From Desulfobulbaceae bacterium (GTDB lineage: Bacteria > Desulfobacterota > Desulfobulbia > Desulfobulbales > Desulfocapsaceae): a stretch of 33,428 nucleotides of DNA. Shown here piece after piece: positions 1 to 7,105 of this stretch. The notes under the pieces are model-generated. The model worked only from the letters and a program-made list of their open reading frames with translations, did not search any database and had not been told where the DNA came from. The stretch is from assembly GCA_003249645.1 (NCBI GenBank), contig QKIH01000173.1, positions 1 to 33,428 on the forward strand. Direction: 5' to 3'. Position 1 is the stretch's first letter, and each line of letters opens with the position of its first letter. Position numbers and translations under genes: made by a program.

Positions 1-734
1 TTTAATTCTCTGACAATAAGATCGCGTTGTTCAAGAAGCTGCGGAAAAGCATCTAAATCGACTTCGAGCCGTGCAATATCATAGTGAACACGAATCCTGA
101 CATTGTAAAAACCAAGCGAATGAAAAAACTGTTCTGCTGCTTCAACCTGCCGCATCTGAGCATAGGAAAGCCTGGTATTATAGGGAAAACGTGTTGCCAG
201 GCACGGAGAGGAAGGACGATCAGCGACACTTAAATCAAAGGCTGCAGCAAGCTTTCTTACATCGCTTTTGGTCATTCCAGTCTCTGCAAGAGGGCTCTTG
301 ATTGCAAGCTCGCTGAGTGCCGCAATTCCCGGTCTGTAACTCTTTAGATCATCACCGTTGGTTCCGTCCATGATTAAAGAGATGCCAAGCGTTGTGCCAA
401 GTTCATGCAATCTGGTAAAGAGATATTTTTTGCAGAGATAACAACGCGTAACCGGATTTTCCATAATACCGGCCTGCTCAAGCTCATCCACTTCGAGGAT
501 GTGATGCAGTACACCAAGGTCTAAGGCAATCTTTCTGGTTATTGCAAGATCCTGCATCGGATGAAGACTGGTCTGAAAAGTGGCTGCATGCACTGCAAAG
601 CCTTTCTCTGCTGCGACCATGCAGGCTGCTTTTAACAACAGGGTGGAATCGACTCCGCCGGAAAAAGCAATAATGCAGTCCTCATTAAGCAGTTCATCAA
701 GATAATCTAGTAAAGTTGCTTTTAGTCGCTCCAT
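1..734 (-). CDS. larE: LarE-type ATP-dependent sacrificial sulfur transferase (3' end outside window)
   Basis: The minus-strand reading frame starts at ATG 734 and is still open at base 1, so the C-terminus is missing. The translation begins MERLKATLLDYLDELL and carries the PP-loop ATP pyrophosphatase motif SGGVDST about 25 residues in. Further family hallmarks are CYLCKKYLF, DGTNGDDL, YRPG, SPLAETGMTK and SSPCLATRFPYN; the Cys of the last motif aligns with the residue that donates sulfur in LarE. Known role of the family: ATP-dependent activation and sulfur transfer to build the nickel-pincer cofactor of lactate racemase LarA. No larA, larB or larC is visible here, so a lactate racemase link is not shown by this window. 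A different PP-loop sulfurtransferase is possible, but the combination of motifs favours LarE. Confidence 0.88.
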   Translation of the reverse strand, partial: MERLKATLLDYLDELLNEDCIIAFSGGVDSTLLLKAACMVAAEKGFAVHAATFQTSLHPMQDLAITRKIALDLGVLHHILEVDELEQAGIMENPVTRCYLCKKYLFTRLHELGTTLGISLIMDGTNGDDLKSYRPGIAALSELAIKSPLAETGMTKSDVRKLAAAFDLSVADRPSSPCLATRFPYNTRLSYAQMRQVEAAEQFFHSLGFYNVRIRVHYDIARLEVDLDAFPQLLEQRDLIVREL

Positions 735-808
735 AAGTATGCCTGCAGTAAAATGAATAGCGCCTGTTACAAATGTATAACATTCTCAATTTTCTGCACG
801 TCTGAATC

Positions 809-1330
809 TCATTCACAGATGATACCAAGAATCATCTGTTCTACAAAGTACTGATGACGCAGCAGATTACCGCTTAACTGTTCAAGTTTCTGAAGCATTG
901 CGCTGCCGCTCTTCTCTTTTATATGGGTGCAGTTATAATTAAGGCAGAACATCGGCTTAAAGGCGAATAAGCATCCGGCTGGACCCAAAAAGCAGCACTC
1001 GAAGCCATCATCACGAACCCTCCTCACCTCGATACCGATGAGCAGATTCATCAGCATCTGAACGGCATCGGTTTCTCCGGCCATATAGAGGCTGCAGCAG
1101 CCGCCACCTTCTTTTGAAGCGCATTGCACACACTGGGCGCCCATGTTCATTGCAGTCATATGGGCAGACAATTCTTTTTCCAAAAACTGAAGCTTTTCAA
1201 GAGCCCGGTTCAGACTGTCATCGGTTGTTAATTGATCGTAAAATTGATCATACAGATTATTAGCAGTCTTCAGCTTGTCTGCTATGGAAGAAGAATAGAG
1301 CTTTTGCAGAAAATCAGGATCACAGTTCAT
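809..1330 (-). CDS. Small Cys-rich protein of unknown function
   Basis: This is a 173-residue frame starting at ATG 1330 with only a weak upstream GGA as ribosome site. The N-terminal ~65 residues are helical and charged. The middle holds a dense set of cysteines: CVQCASK, GGGCCSLY, ECCFLGPAGC and FCLNYNCTH. The spacing suggests metal (Zn or Fe-S) binding, reminiscent of YkgJ-like zinc/iron-chelating proteins, but I do not recognise a specific family. There is no signal peptide or membrane segment, so a cytoplasmic location is likely. It lies 74 bp upstream of larE on the same strand and could be co-transcribed with it. The cysteine pattern and the absence of a competing frame support a real gene; the function is open. 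Confidence 0.7.
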   Translation of the reverse strand: MNCDPDFLQKLYSSSIADKLKTANNLYDQFYDQLTTDDSLNRALEKLQFLEKELSAHMTAMNMGAQCVQCASKEGGGCCSLYMAGETDAVQMLMNLLIGIEVRRVRDDGFECCFLGPAGCLFAFKPMFCLNYNCTHIKEKSGSAMLQKLEQLSGNLLRHQYFVEQMILGIICE

Positions 1331-1604
1331 CTCTTGTCCGCAGCATTGCTGGCCTCACAAAAACATCACCGACTCATTATTACGCGATATTGCGCAAACT
1401 GCCACGATCCCTACAGGGATGATCAGTATTCAATTGTCAATTCAGAAGACGTTGAGCCTTCTTAGAATCTCTGGCAAGACCGATCTCCAGAGAGCTTTTT
1501 ATACTTTGCTGTGAGCCAGAAGTACAACTGTAAAATTCGGCTCAATGCACTTTATCCATCGGTAAAGGAGGGAACAGCGTGGAGAGATTGAACAGGGAGT
1601 TATG
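1331..1604. other. Intergenic region without a convincing gene
   Basis: About 270 bp between two minus-strand genes. The only open frame is a short plus-strand one without a ribosome site. A TTGACA hexamer read on the minus strand (around 1433-1438) could be the -35 box for the Cys-rich gene, but no good -10 follows. A weak hairpin (TCTCTGG / CCAGAGA, about 1470-1500) followed by CTTTTTAT is visible on the plus strand, with no plus-strand gene to terminate. Confidence 0.4.
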
Positions 1605-1627
1605 CGGGCCGGTATTTTACCGGCCCG
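1605..1627 (-). terminator. Hairpin at the end of the rhodanese/oxidoreductase operon
   Basis: A perfect 9-bp stem CGGGCCGGT / ACCGGCCCG with a 5-nt loop lies 7 bp beyond the stop codon of the oxidoreductase gene. Its position fits an operon terminator, but no U-run follows on the minus strand, so it may instead be a 3'-end stabilising hairpin. Confidence 0.5.
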
Positions 1628-1634
1628 AATTGAG

Positions 1635-2753
1635 CTACTTTTCTATGGCCTGAAACTCATCAATGAATTTTTTATCGATGTAATTCTTGATGGTGAAGGC
1701 CAGCTTTCCTGCAAAGGTTACAATCCATTTTGAAAAGACGCCGATTCCACTGCCGAGATTATAGATGAGCAGATATTTGCCGCCAGGATGAAACTCTTCA
1801 AGCGATGTTTCATCCAATGTTGCCATCAGATTATGATAGAGCACCGGATTCTCGCGCACGGCATAGACGCCGACCTTATCAAGCGGTTGGGGCTCGAAAT
1901 AGATGCAATCGCCACCGCCGAAGATGTTGTTATACTTTACCGACTGCAGATATTTATTGGTCAGCAGGCCTCCATCTGGGCCGGTTGGCAGACCTGAACG
2001 GGTAAAGATGTCATTGGGTTTGACACCGACACATGGAAAAATTACATCGGCATCATAGCTGTCCCCGTTCTCAAGAACGACCTTGCCGTTGCCTATTTCT
2101 TTTGCATAGACACCTTCAATGATATTTACCCCCTTTTTCAGCAGATCAGCTTTTGCCAGATCACTGATACGGCTGCCCTGTTTTTTCATCAGCTTCTGGC
2201 CGGCAAAGAGATAGACAGTTACCTTCTTTTCACATCTTTCCCCAGCCAGCTGATGGACATTGCCGGCAATTTCCACCGCTGACGGTCCGCCGCCAACCAC
2301 CGCTACCTTCACTTCTTTGTCACGTGAGAGGGCAACGATCTTTTTCTGGGCATCAAGCAGTGCCTCTATTGGTTTTGCAGTAAAAATTTCCTGCGTTTCA
2401 GCTACAATCTTCGTTTTCGGCACATATGATCCTGCATTACAGCTCAATACATCATAAGGGATGGGAAGATCCTGGCTGTCAACCGTTACTTCCTGTTTAT
2501 CGGGATCAATAGTTAAAGCCTTGCCAAGCACAAAGGTTCCACCTTTATCTTCAACCACTTTTCTGGTGGCAAACCGAATGTCGTCAGGATGATAGGTTCC
2601 GCCTAGCATTCCCGGCCCCATCCCGGAATAATAATGATATTCCGAAGGCTGAATGACGGTTACGTTATATCCTTTTTCAACAAAGGTGTGCAGATTCGCA
2701 AGGGTCACCATGTGCGCATGACCACCACCTATCAGCAGCAGATGCTTTGCCAT
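1635..2753 (-). CDS. FAD/NAD(P)-dependent oxidoreductase (NDH-2/SQR-like superfamily)
   Basis: This 372-residue protein has an N-terminal FAD-binding Rossmann fold (LLLIGGGHAHM, residues ~5-15), a second dinucleotide fold (VAVVGGGPSAVEIAG, ~150-165) and a C-terminal flavin-contacting GGGDCIYFE. The start at 2753 is supported by an AGGAG about 6 bp upstream. The pattern is that of Pyr_redox_2 proteins (COG1252: type II NADH dehydrogenases, sulfide:quinone oxidoreductase relatives); the GGGHAHM...YYSGMGPG start also resembles the FAD domain fused to some SelD proteins. I cannot see the full SQR cysteine set, so sulfide oxidation is not claimed. It lies 12 bp downstream of the rhodanese-ferritin gene and is clearly co-transcribed with it, suggesting joint work in sulfur or redox stress handling. 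Confidence 0.85.
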   Translation of the reverse strand: MAKHLLLIGGGHAHMVTLANLHTFVEKGYNVTVIQPSEYHYYSGMGPGMLGGTYHPDDIRFATRKVVEDKGGTFVLGKALTIDPDKQEVTVDSQDLPIPYDVLSCNAGSYVPKTKIVAETQEIFTAKPIEALLDAQKKIVALSRDKEVKVAVVGGGPSAVEIAGNVHQLAGERCEKKVTVYLFAGQKLMKKQGSRISDLAKADLLKKGVNIIEGVYAKEIGNGKVVLENGDSYDADVIFPCVGVKPNDIFTRSGLPTGPDGGLLTNKYLQSVKYNNIFGGGDCIYFEPQPLDKVGVYAVRENPVLYHNLMATLDETSLEEFHPGGKYLLIYNLGSGIGVFSKWIVTFAGKLAFTIKNYIDKKFIDEFQAIEK

Positions 2754-2765
2754 CTTACTCCTCCT

Positions 2766-3593
2766 TTAGGCGACCTGATCCATGTATTCAGCCAGCCTGG
2801 CAATATGTGTGCGTTCTTCCTTTTCTATCTGTTTCAACGCACTCTTTACTTTCTCATCAGAAGCTTTCTCCGCTGCCCTGAAATAAAGATCCAGAGCCTG
2901 AGCTTCAATTGACATAGCAAGATCAAGAATGCCCGTCACCTTGTCAAGATCAGGATAAAATCGTTCGATATACTCATCAGTTGAAAGGCCTCCCTCCATG
3001 GCAGGTTCAATCACCTTCGCTGCAAACGCTTCCATAGTTGCTTCCTTGCCTGTGACATCTTTATAAATGACAAGCAGCTGTTTCTGATGGGCAAGTTCGA
3101 TATCCGCCAACATGGAAAAGAGCTTCTTTGCCTCTTCGTTTTCAGTCTTCCCAACCATTTTGAGATAGAAATCCCGCAACCCTTCCTCAAGACCATAACC
3201 TGTAACGATTGCAGACTCAACATCTGCCACATCGTCAAAGAGATACATACCGACATCCTGTGATCCGATCGCTATTTCCTTGCTCCAGGCATGAATACCG
3301 CCGCTCACATTATACAGATTTCCGTACCCCTTACCAGCCAGCATCTGCGCAACAACCCGGCTGCGCCCGCCACTGGCACAATAGATCAGCGTAGGCTTGG
3401 CCGGATCAATTTCATCGAGCCTTTCATCGAGTTCCCCCATTGGTATCAGAGTGGAGCCCGGAACGTGTTCCGCTTCATATTCTTTCGGCTGACGAACATC
3501 AAGGAGCTTGACATCAGGGTTCTTATCGATCATCTCCTGTGCTTCCTGCCAGTCAATCGATGTAACAGGTGTAAAAAACTGTTTCCATTGCAT
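2766..3593 (-). CDS. Rhodanese - ferritin-like diiron fusion protein
   Basis: The frame can be extended to 3644, but ATG 3593 is chosen because GGGAG precedes it by 7 bp and the rhodanese fold begins right after. Residues ~10-110 form a rhodanese domain with active-site loop CASGGRSR (catalytic Cys72). Residues ~125-275 form a ferritin/rubrerythrin-like four-helix domain with iron-ligand-type motifs (DIELAHQ, SIEAQALDLY, EKEERTHIARL). Rhodaneses move sulfane sulfur; ferritin-like domains bind a diiron site used in oxidant reduction or iron handling. The combination in one chain plus the downstream flavoprotein suggests a cytoplasmic sulfane-sulfur/oxidative-stress module; this is inference. 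It is the first gene of a two-gene operon. Confidence 0.87.
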   Translation of the reverse strand: MQWKQFFTPVTSIDWQEAQEMIDKNPDVKLLDVRQPKEYEAEHVPGSTLIPMGELDERLDEIDPAKPTLIYCASGGRSRVVAQMLAGKGYGNLYNVSGGIHAWSKEIAIGSQDVGMYLFDDVADVESAIVTGYGLEEGLRDFYLKMVGKTENEEAKKLFSMLADIELAHQKQLLVIYKDVTGKEATMEAFAAKVIEPAMEGGLSTDEYIERFYPDLDKVTGILDLAMSIEAQALDLYFRAAEKASDEKVKSALKQIEKEERTHIARLAEYMDQVA

Positions 3594-3623
3594 TTTGACT
3601 CTCCCACAAATAAAATTACTGTT

Positions 3624-3635
3624 TATTGACCAATA
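3624..3635. promoter_or_regulatory. Candidate operator dyad in the 5' leader of the rhodanese operon
   Basis: TATTG-AC-CAATA is an inverted repeat with 5-bp arms, located just downstream of the predicted start site (~3646) and upstream of the ribosome site. Its position would suit a repressor. The arms are short, so this is tentative. Confidence 0.35.
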
Positions 3636-3652
3636 GTTAAACACCTTACTTC

Positions 3653-3681
3653 ATCATATGCACAGGAAAATCATCAGTCAA
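3653..3681 (-). promoter_or_regulatory. Sigma-70-type promoter of the rhodanese-ferritin/oxidoreductase operon
   Basis: Read on the minus strand: -35 TTGACT (3681-3676), 17-bp spacer, -10 TATGAT (3658-3653). Five of six bases match consensus in each box. The predicted start near 3646 leaves a ~50-nt leader before ATG 3593. Confidence 0.7.
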
Positions 3682-3840
3682 TGTAATCCGAGATTATGAC
3701 AGGATATTTTGTCCCTACAGTGTAATTTTCCCCATTTTCGGGCAAAGATCATTCCTGTTGACCACCGGACCTATTCCCGTTAAGGTCGTTTTTTCGGTTT
3801 TTCTCGGATCAGCTAACAGCTTAAAAAGGATTATCAGCAA

Positions 3841-4614
3841 ATGGAACTTTCAACACTCTCCCCCCAAATCCTGCTATTTCTTTTCTGTGCAGCCTGTGTT
3901 GCCGGTTTTCTTGACACCCTCGCAGGCGGAGGAGGACTTATTGCCCTGCCTGCAATCATATTGAGTGGGGTACCGCCGCTCAACGCTCTGGCGACAAACA
4001 AGCTGCAGGGCACCGTAGGCACCCTGACGGCCAGTCTGATAATGTTTCGAAAAAGGCAGGTCTCATTTCACCGGGTCAAGCATCTCATGCTTTTTGCCTT
4101 TATCGGTTCCGCCTGCGGCACAATCGCTGTTCAGTTCATTGATACATCAATACTGCATGTTATCATCCCCATGGCGCTGCTGATCACCGGGTTCTATTTC
4201 CTTCTCTCACCCGGTCTGCACAATCGCCAGCAGGACGAAAAGATGAGCAAGTCTACGTATAAAAAAACTATTGTTCCGCTTATCGGATGGTATGACGGCA
4301 TGTTCGGACCCGGCACCGGTTCTTATTTTGTTCTTGCCGGCGTTGCTTTGCGCGGCCTGAAGCTCATCGACTCCACTGCCGTTGCAAAGACGCTGAACTT
4401 TGCCACCAACTTTGCTTCCCTCCTGCTTTTCCTGAGTCTTGGTAAGGTTGTTTGGCTGGTCGGACTGGTAATGATGGCAGGCCAGTTTATCGGAGCATGG
4501 CTCGGTGCCCATTTTCTGCTGAAAATCAATCCTCTTTACATTCGTTTCCTAGTGGTAATCATGAGTTTTGGCATGCTGGTTAAATATGGTTTCAGTATGG
4601 GATGGTTTAATTAG
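3841..4614 (+). CDS. TSUP (TauE/SafE, YfcA-like) membrane exporter
   Basis: This 257-residue protein is almost entirely hydrophobic segments, with the family's glycine-rich signature FLDTLAGGGGLIALPAII at residues ~22-40 and ALATNKLQGTVG at ~50-62. It repeats a related motif in the second half (GWYDGMFGPGTGSYFVL, ~150-165), as expected for the two-repeat TSUP fold. The length is normal. TSUP proteins move sulfite, sulfoacetate, taurine-derived or other organic anions across the inner membrane; the substrate cannot be read from the sequence. An AAAAGG about 10 bp upstream supports the ATG at 3841. It is transcribed divergently from the rhodanese/flavoprotein operon, so a sulfur-compound substrate is plausible but inferred. 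Confidence 0.87.
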   Translation: MELSTLSPQILLFLFCAACVAGFLDTLAGGGGLIALPAIILSGVPPLNALATNKLQGTVGTLTASLIMFRKRQVSFHRVKHLMLFAFIGSACGTIAVQFIDTSILHVIIPMALLITGFYFLLSPGLHNRQQDEKMSKSTYKKTIVPLIGWYDGMFGPGTGSYFVLAGVALRGLKLIDSTAVAKTLNFATNFASLLLFLSLGKVVWLVGLVMMAGQFIGAWLGAHFLLKINPLYIRFLVVIMSFGMLVKYGFSMGWFN

Positions 4615-4698
4615 CTGGTACAGAAGCTGCCCGCGTCCAGTACCTGTCGAGCACACTTCTTGAGCAACCTTGTTCATCAAGTATGATGCTATTTTCCT

Positions 4699-4725
4699 AA
4701 AACTGCCTTTCTTCAACAGTTTTTT
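4699..4725 (+). terminator. Rho-independent terminator after the TSUP gene
   Basis: A 7-bp stem AAAACTG / CAGTTTT with an 11-nt loop runs into a T-tract, 85 bp downstream of the TSUP stop. The stem is AT-rich, so strength is probably moderate. Confidence 0.45.
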
Positions 4726-4726
4726 C

Positions 4727-4756
4727 TTGACGACTATGCAATGTACTGCTACCAAT
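4727..4756 (+). promoter_or_regulatory. Weak candidate promoter of the ilv leader
   Basis: TTGACG at 4727-4732 is a good -35 box, but the -10 at 17-18 bp (TACCAA / ACCAAT) is poor. It is listed because some promoter must lie between the preceding terminator and the leader peptide start at 4804. Confidence 0.25.
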
Positions 4757-4803
4757 GAATCAAATAGTGTAACAATTTTAAACCTAAAACGGTCTCAAGC
4801 ACA

Positions 4804-4908
4804 ATGAACACCCTTTTCGCCAACAATATTACATCATCTTCACGCTGCATTTTTGCAGTGGTGAATGTGGTGCTAGTGGTGATTAGTGTGGTGAGCTTGG
4901 TGCCGTAA
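4804..4908 (+). CDS. ivbL: Branched-chain leader peptide for ilvBN attenuation (IvbL-like)
   Basis: ATG 4804 to TAA 4906-4908 encodes 34 residues starting MNTLFANN and ending VVSLVP. The last 16 codons contain nine GTG valine codons in near-continuous pairs, plus two Leu and one Ile. The peptide lies ~110 bp upstream of ilvB and its last codons overlap the antiterminator strand of the attenuator. E. coli ivbL is a similar 32-residue Val/Leu-rich peptide in front of ilvBN. The ribosome site is weak. Function inferred: ribosome stalling on valine codons when charged tRNA-Val is scarce lets transcription continue into ilvBN. It is too short for routine gene calling. Confidence 0.85.
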   Translation: MNTLFANNITSSSRCIFAVVNVVLVVISVVSLVP

Positions 4909-4966
4909 GGGTTAGTGACATACTGATTATCAACCCCCGTCGGCACCTGCCGGCGGGGGTTTTTTA
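4899..4966 (+). promoter_or_regulatory. Transcription attenuator of ilvBN (antiterminator versus terminator)
   Basis: Terminator: a GC-rich hairpin at 4932-4961 (AACCCCCGTCGGCA / TGCCGGCGGGGGTT) followed by TTTTTATT. Alternative structure: GGTGCCG (4899-4905) pairs perfectly with CGGCACC (4941-4947), and GGGTT (4909-4913) with AACCC (4932-4936), which uses up the left arm of the terminator. The leader stop codon (4906-4908) sits inside the upstream antiterminator strand, so a ribosome that finishes the peptide masks it and the terminator forms. A ribosome stalled at the upstream Val codons leaves it free. This is the classical amino-acid attenuation geometry. Confidence 0.85.
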
Positions 4967-5016
4967 TTGGCTCTCCCGGCGTGTCGGCAAAACTACAGAT
5001 CAAAGGGAGATCAACA

Positions 5017-6714
5017 GTGGAACAGTTAAGCGGCGCGCAGCTTACCATAAGGCTGCTGGAAAACCAGGGCATTGACACCATAGCCGGCATACCGGGCGGA
5101 GCAAACCTGCCCCTTTACGATGCTCTTCAGGCTTCAACCAAAATCAGACACATCCTTACCAGACACGAACAGGGAGCGGGATTCATTGCGCAGGGAATGG
5201 CAAGATCAACAGGCAAACCCGCTGTTTGTTTCGCCACGTCAGGCCCCGGCGCTACAAACCTTATTACCGCCATGGCTGACGCCTATCTCGATTCTATTCC
5301 GGTCATCTTTATCACCGGTCAGGTTCCTCTGTCGCTGATCGGCACAGATGCCTTTCAGGAGGTCGACATCTACGGCATCAGCATTCCAATCACCAAACAC
5401 AACTATCTTATCCGCTCTGTCGATGAACTCCACACCGTTATCCCCGAAGCGTTCAGAATGGCCTCTACCGGACGCCCCGGGCCAATCCTGATCGATATCC
5501 CCAAAGATGTTCAAAACAGTATCACCAGCTATGACCCTGAAGAGCAATACGGCTTTTTTGATCAGTTGCAGGCTCCTTCTCTACCGACCGTTGAAAAAAT
5601 AGAACTCGCAGCTGATATGATCAATAACTCAAAGCGCCCTGTTTTATACATCGGCGGCGGAGTTATTCATGCAGAAAGCGGGTATCTGGCAAGGGAGCTT
5701 GCTGAAAAGAATTCTATTCCTACAACTATGTCTCTTATGGGACTTGGCATCATGCCGCATGATCATGAACTCTATATGGGGATGCTTGGAATGCATGCCT
5801 CACGCGGGACGAATAGGGCAATGAAGGAAAGTGATCTTATCATCGCCGTCGGAGTTCGTTTCGATGACCGTGCTACCGGCAAAATTGCCGAATTCTGTCC
5901 GAACGCGAAAATTCTTCACCTCGACATTGACCCCTGCGAAATCGGCAAACTGAAAAAGACCCATCTCGGCCTCGTTGGCAATGTAAGATACTCTCTGGAA
6001 ATGCTTATCCCGCATGTTGCAGAAAATGATCGAAGCTCCTGGTGTATCCACGTGGCAAAACTGCAGCAGGAAAACCCTATCTTTTGCCCCAACGACAGAA
6101 ACTTCAACAAACCGTACTCGATAATTCTTGAGGCAGCGGCAATCGCCGGAGAAGATGCCATCGTCACCACTGATGTAGGCAAACACCAGATGTGGACAGC
6201 GCAAAGCTATCCACTCAGCAGGCCGCGGCAGTTTCTCACCTCCGGCGGTCTAGGCACCATGGGATTCGGGATGCCGACAGCCATCGGAGCAGCACTTGCC
6301 AACCGAGGCAAGACAGTGCTTTGCTTCACCGGTGACGGTTCAATCATGATGAACATTCAGGAACTCGCCACGGCTGTTGAGGAAGAGGCGAACATCAAAA
6401 TCATCCTGTTCGACAACAGTTCACTCGGCCTTGTTCGCCAACAGCAGTCACTGTTTTATAACCGGCATATCTTTGCCTCCGAATACAAACACCGGGTTGA
6501 TTTCTGCACTATTGCAAAGGGATTCGGCCTGAAAACCTATTCAATCGATGATCACCATAGTTTAAAATCCGTCTTTGAAGAGGCTTTCTCAAACAAGGGC
6601 CCGGCACTGATTCATATACCGATCGATATTGAAGAAGAAGTTTACCCCATGGTTCCTCCAGGAGCCGCTAACACTACCATGATAGGAGGAGAGCTTACCC
6701 ATGAATGCGCTTAA
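5017..6714 (+). CDS. ilvB: Acetohydroxyacid synthase I large subunit
   Basis: This thiamine-diphosphate enzyme condenses two pyruvates (or pyruvate and 2-oxobutyrate), the first step of Val/Leu/Ile synthesis. GTG 5017 is preferred over the upstream GTG 4981 because AAGGGAG lies 7 bp before it and the upstream GTG abuts the terminator; this gives 565 residues, the usual size. Visible motifs: GIPGGANLPLYDAL, RHEQGAGFIAQGMAR with the TPP-activating Glu, GTDAFQEVDIYGISIPITKHN, and the TPP/Mg motif GDGSIMMN...FDNSSLGLVRQQQ. The C-terminus EEVYPMVPPGAAN matches remembered E. coli IlvB (AHAS I), rather than the IlvI/IlvG types. It is followed by overlapping ilvN and controlled by the upstream attenuator. 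Confidence 0.95.
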   Translation: MEQLSGAQLTIRLLENQGIDTIAGIPGGANLPLYDALQASTKIRHILTRHEQGAGFIAQGMARSTGKPAVCFATSGPGATNLITAMADAYLDSIPVIFITGQVPLSLIGTDAFQEVDIYGISIPITKHNYLIRSVDELHTVIPEAFRMASTGRPGPILIDIPKDVQNSITSYDPEEQYGFFDQLQAPSLPTVEKIELAADMINNSKRPVLYIGGGVIHAESGYLARELAEKNSIPTTMSLMGLGIMPHDHELYMGMLGMHASRGTNRAMKESDLIIAVGVRFDDRATGKIAEFCPNAKILHLDIDPCEIGKLKKTHLGLVGNVRYSLEMLIPHVAENDRSSWCIHVAKLQQENPIFCPNDRNFNKPYSIILEAAAIAGEDAIVTTDVGKHQMWTAQSYPLSRPRQFLTSGGLGTMGFGMPTAIGAALANRGKTVLCFTGDGSIMMNIQELATAVEEEANIKIILFDNSSLGLVRQQQSLFYNRHIFASEYKHRVDFCTIAKGFGLKTYSIDDHHSLKSVFEEAFSNKGPALIHIPIDIEEEVYPMVPPGAANTTMIGGELTHECA

Positions 6715-7009
6715 AACCGACTCCAATATTCAGCATGAGACCATCCTCGAACTGCAGGTTAATAACCATCCGGGCGTTATGTCGCACATCTGCGGTCTCT
6801 TTTCAAGAAGAGCTTATAACCTTGAAGGGATAGTGGTCGTACCGATCGGCAGAGGAAAGATCAGCCGGATGTGGCTGAAAGTCATAGAAGAGAACAATCT
6901 TGAGCAGATTGTCAAACAGCTGCAGAAACTCCCGGATGTCCAAACAGTCACCCGACAACCTCCTGGGGATTCAATTTTCTCCGAGATAAGCCACTTTTTC
7001 TCTTCCTGA
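6701..7009 (+). CDS. ilvN: Acetohydroxyacid synthase I small (regulatory) subunit
   Basis: This 102-residue ACT-domain protein overlaps the 3' end of ilvB by 14 bp, and an AGGAGG-like site inside ilvB precedes ATG 6701. The ACT fold covers residues ~14-85: ILELQVNNHPGVMSHICGLF, RRAYNLEGIVVVPI, then the second beta-alpha-beta ending VQTVTRQ. The short length is that of E. coli IlvN (~96 residues), not the ~165-residue IlvH type, which agrees with the AHAS I assignment of the large subunit. The ACT domain of this family binds valine and confers feedback inhibition and full activity. Last gene of the operon; a strong terminator follows. Confidence 0.93.
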   Translation: MNALKTDSNIQHETILELQVNNHPGVMSHICGLFSRRAYNLEGIVVVPIGRGKISRMWLKVIEENNLEQIVKQLQKLPDVQTVTRQPPGDSIFSEISHFFSS

Positions 7010-7034
7010 CAAAGCAGTTGCAAAAACTGGTGTT

Positions 7035-7087
7035 AAAAAAGATCCATGGTGGTATAAAGTCTGCTTTATTCACCATGGATCTTTTTT
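7035..7087 (+). terminator. Strong rho-independent terminator after ilvBN
   Basis: A perfect 17-bp stem (7035-7051 with 7071-7087), whose core is GATCCATGGTG / CACCATGGATC flanked by A6 and T6, so it can work in both directions. The 19-nt loop can itself pair (ATAAAG / CTTTAT). It ends ~18 bp before the DUF554 gene start. Confidence 0.85.
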
Positions 7088-7105
7088 GGGAGGCTCAAGC
7101 AAATC

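Noticed and set aside
3594-3644. Longer start of the rhodanese-ferritin gene at 3644
   Set aside because: The extra 17 residues would be encoded across the predicted transcription start; ATG 3593 has a proper ribosome site.
4981-5016. Upstream GTG (4981) as ilvB start
   Set aside because: It has no ribosome site and lies directly after the attenuator; GTG 5017 has AAGGGAG at good spacing.
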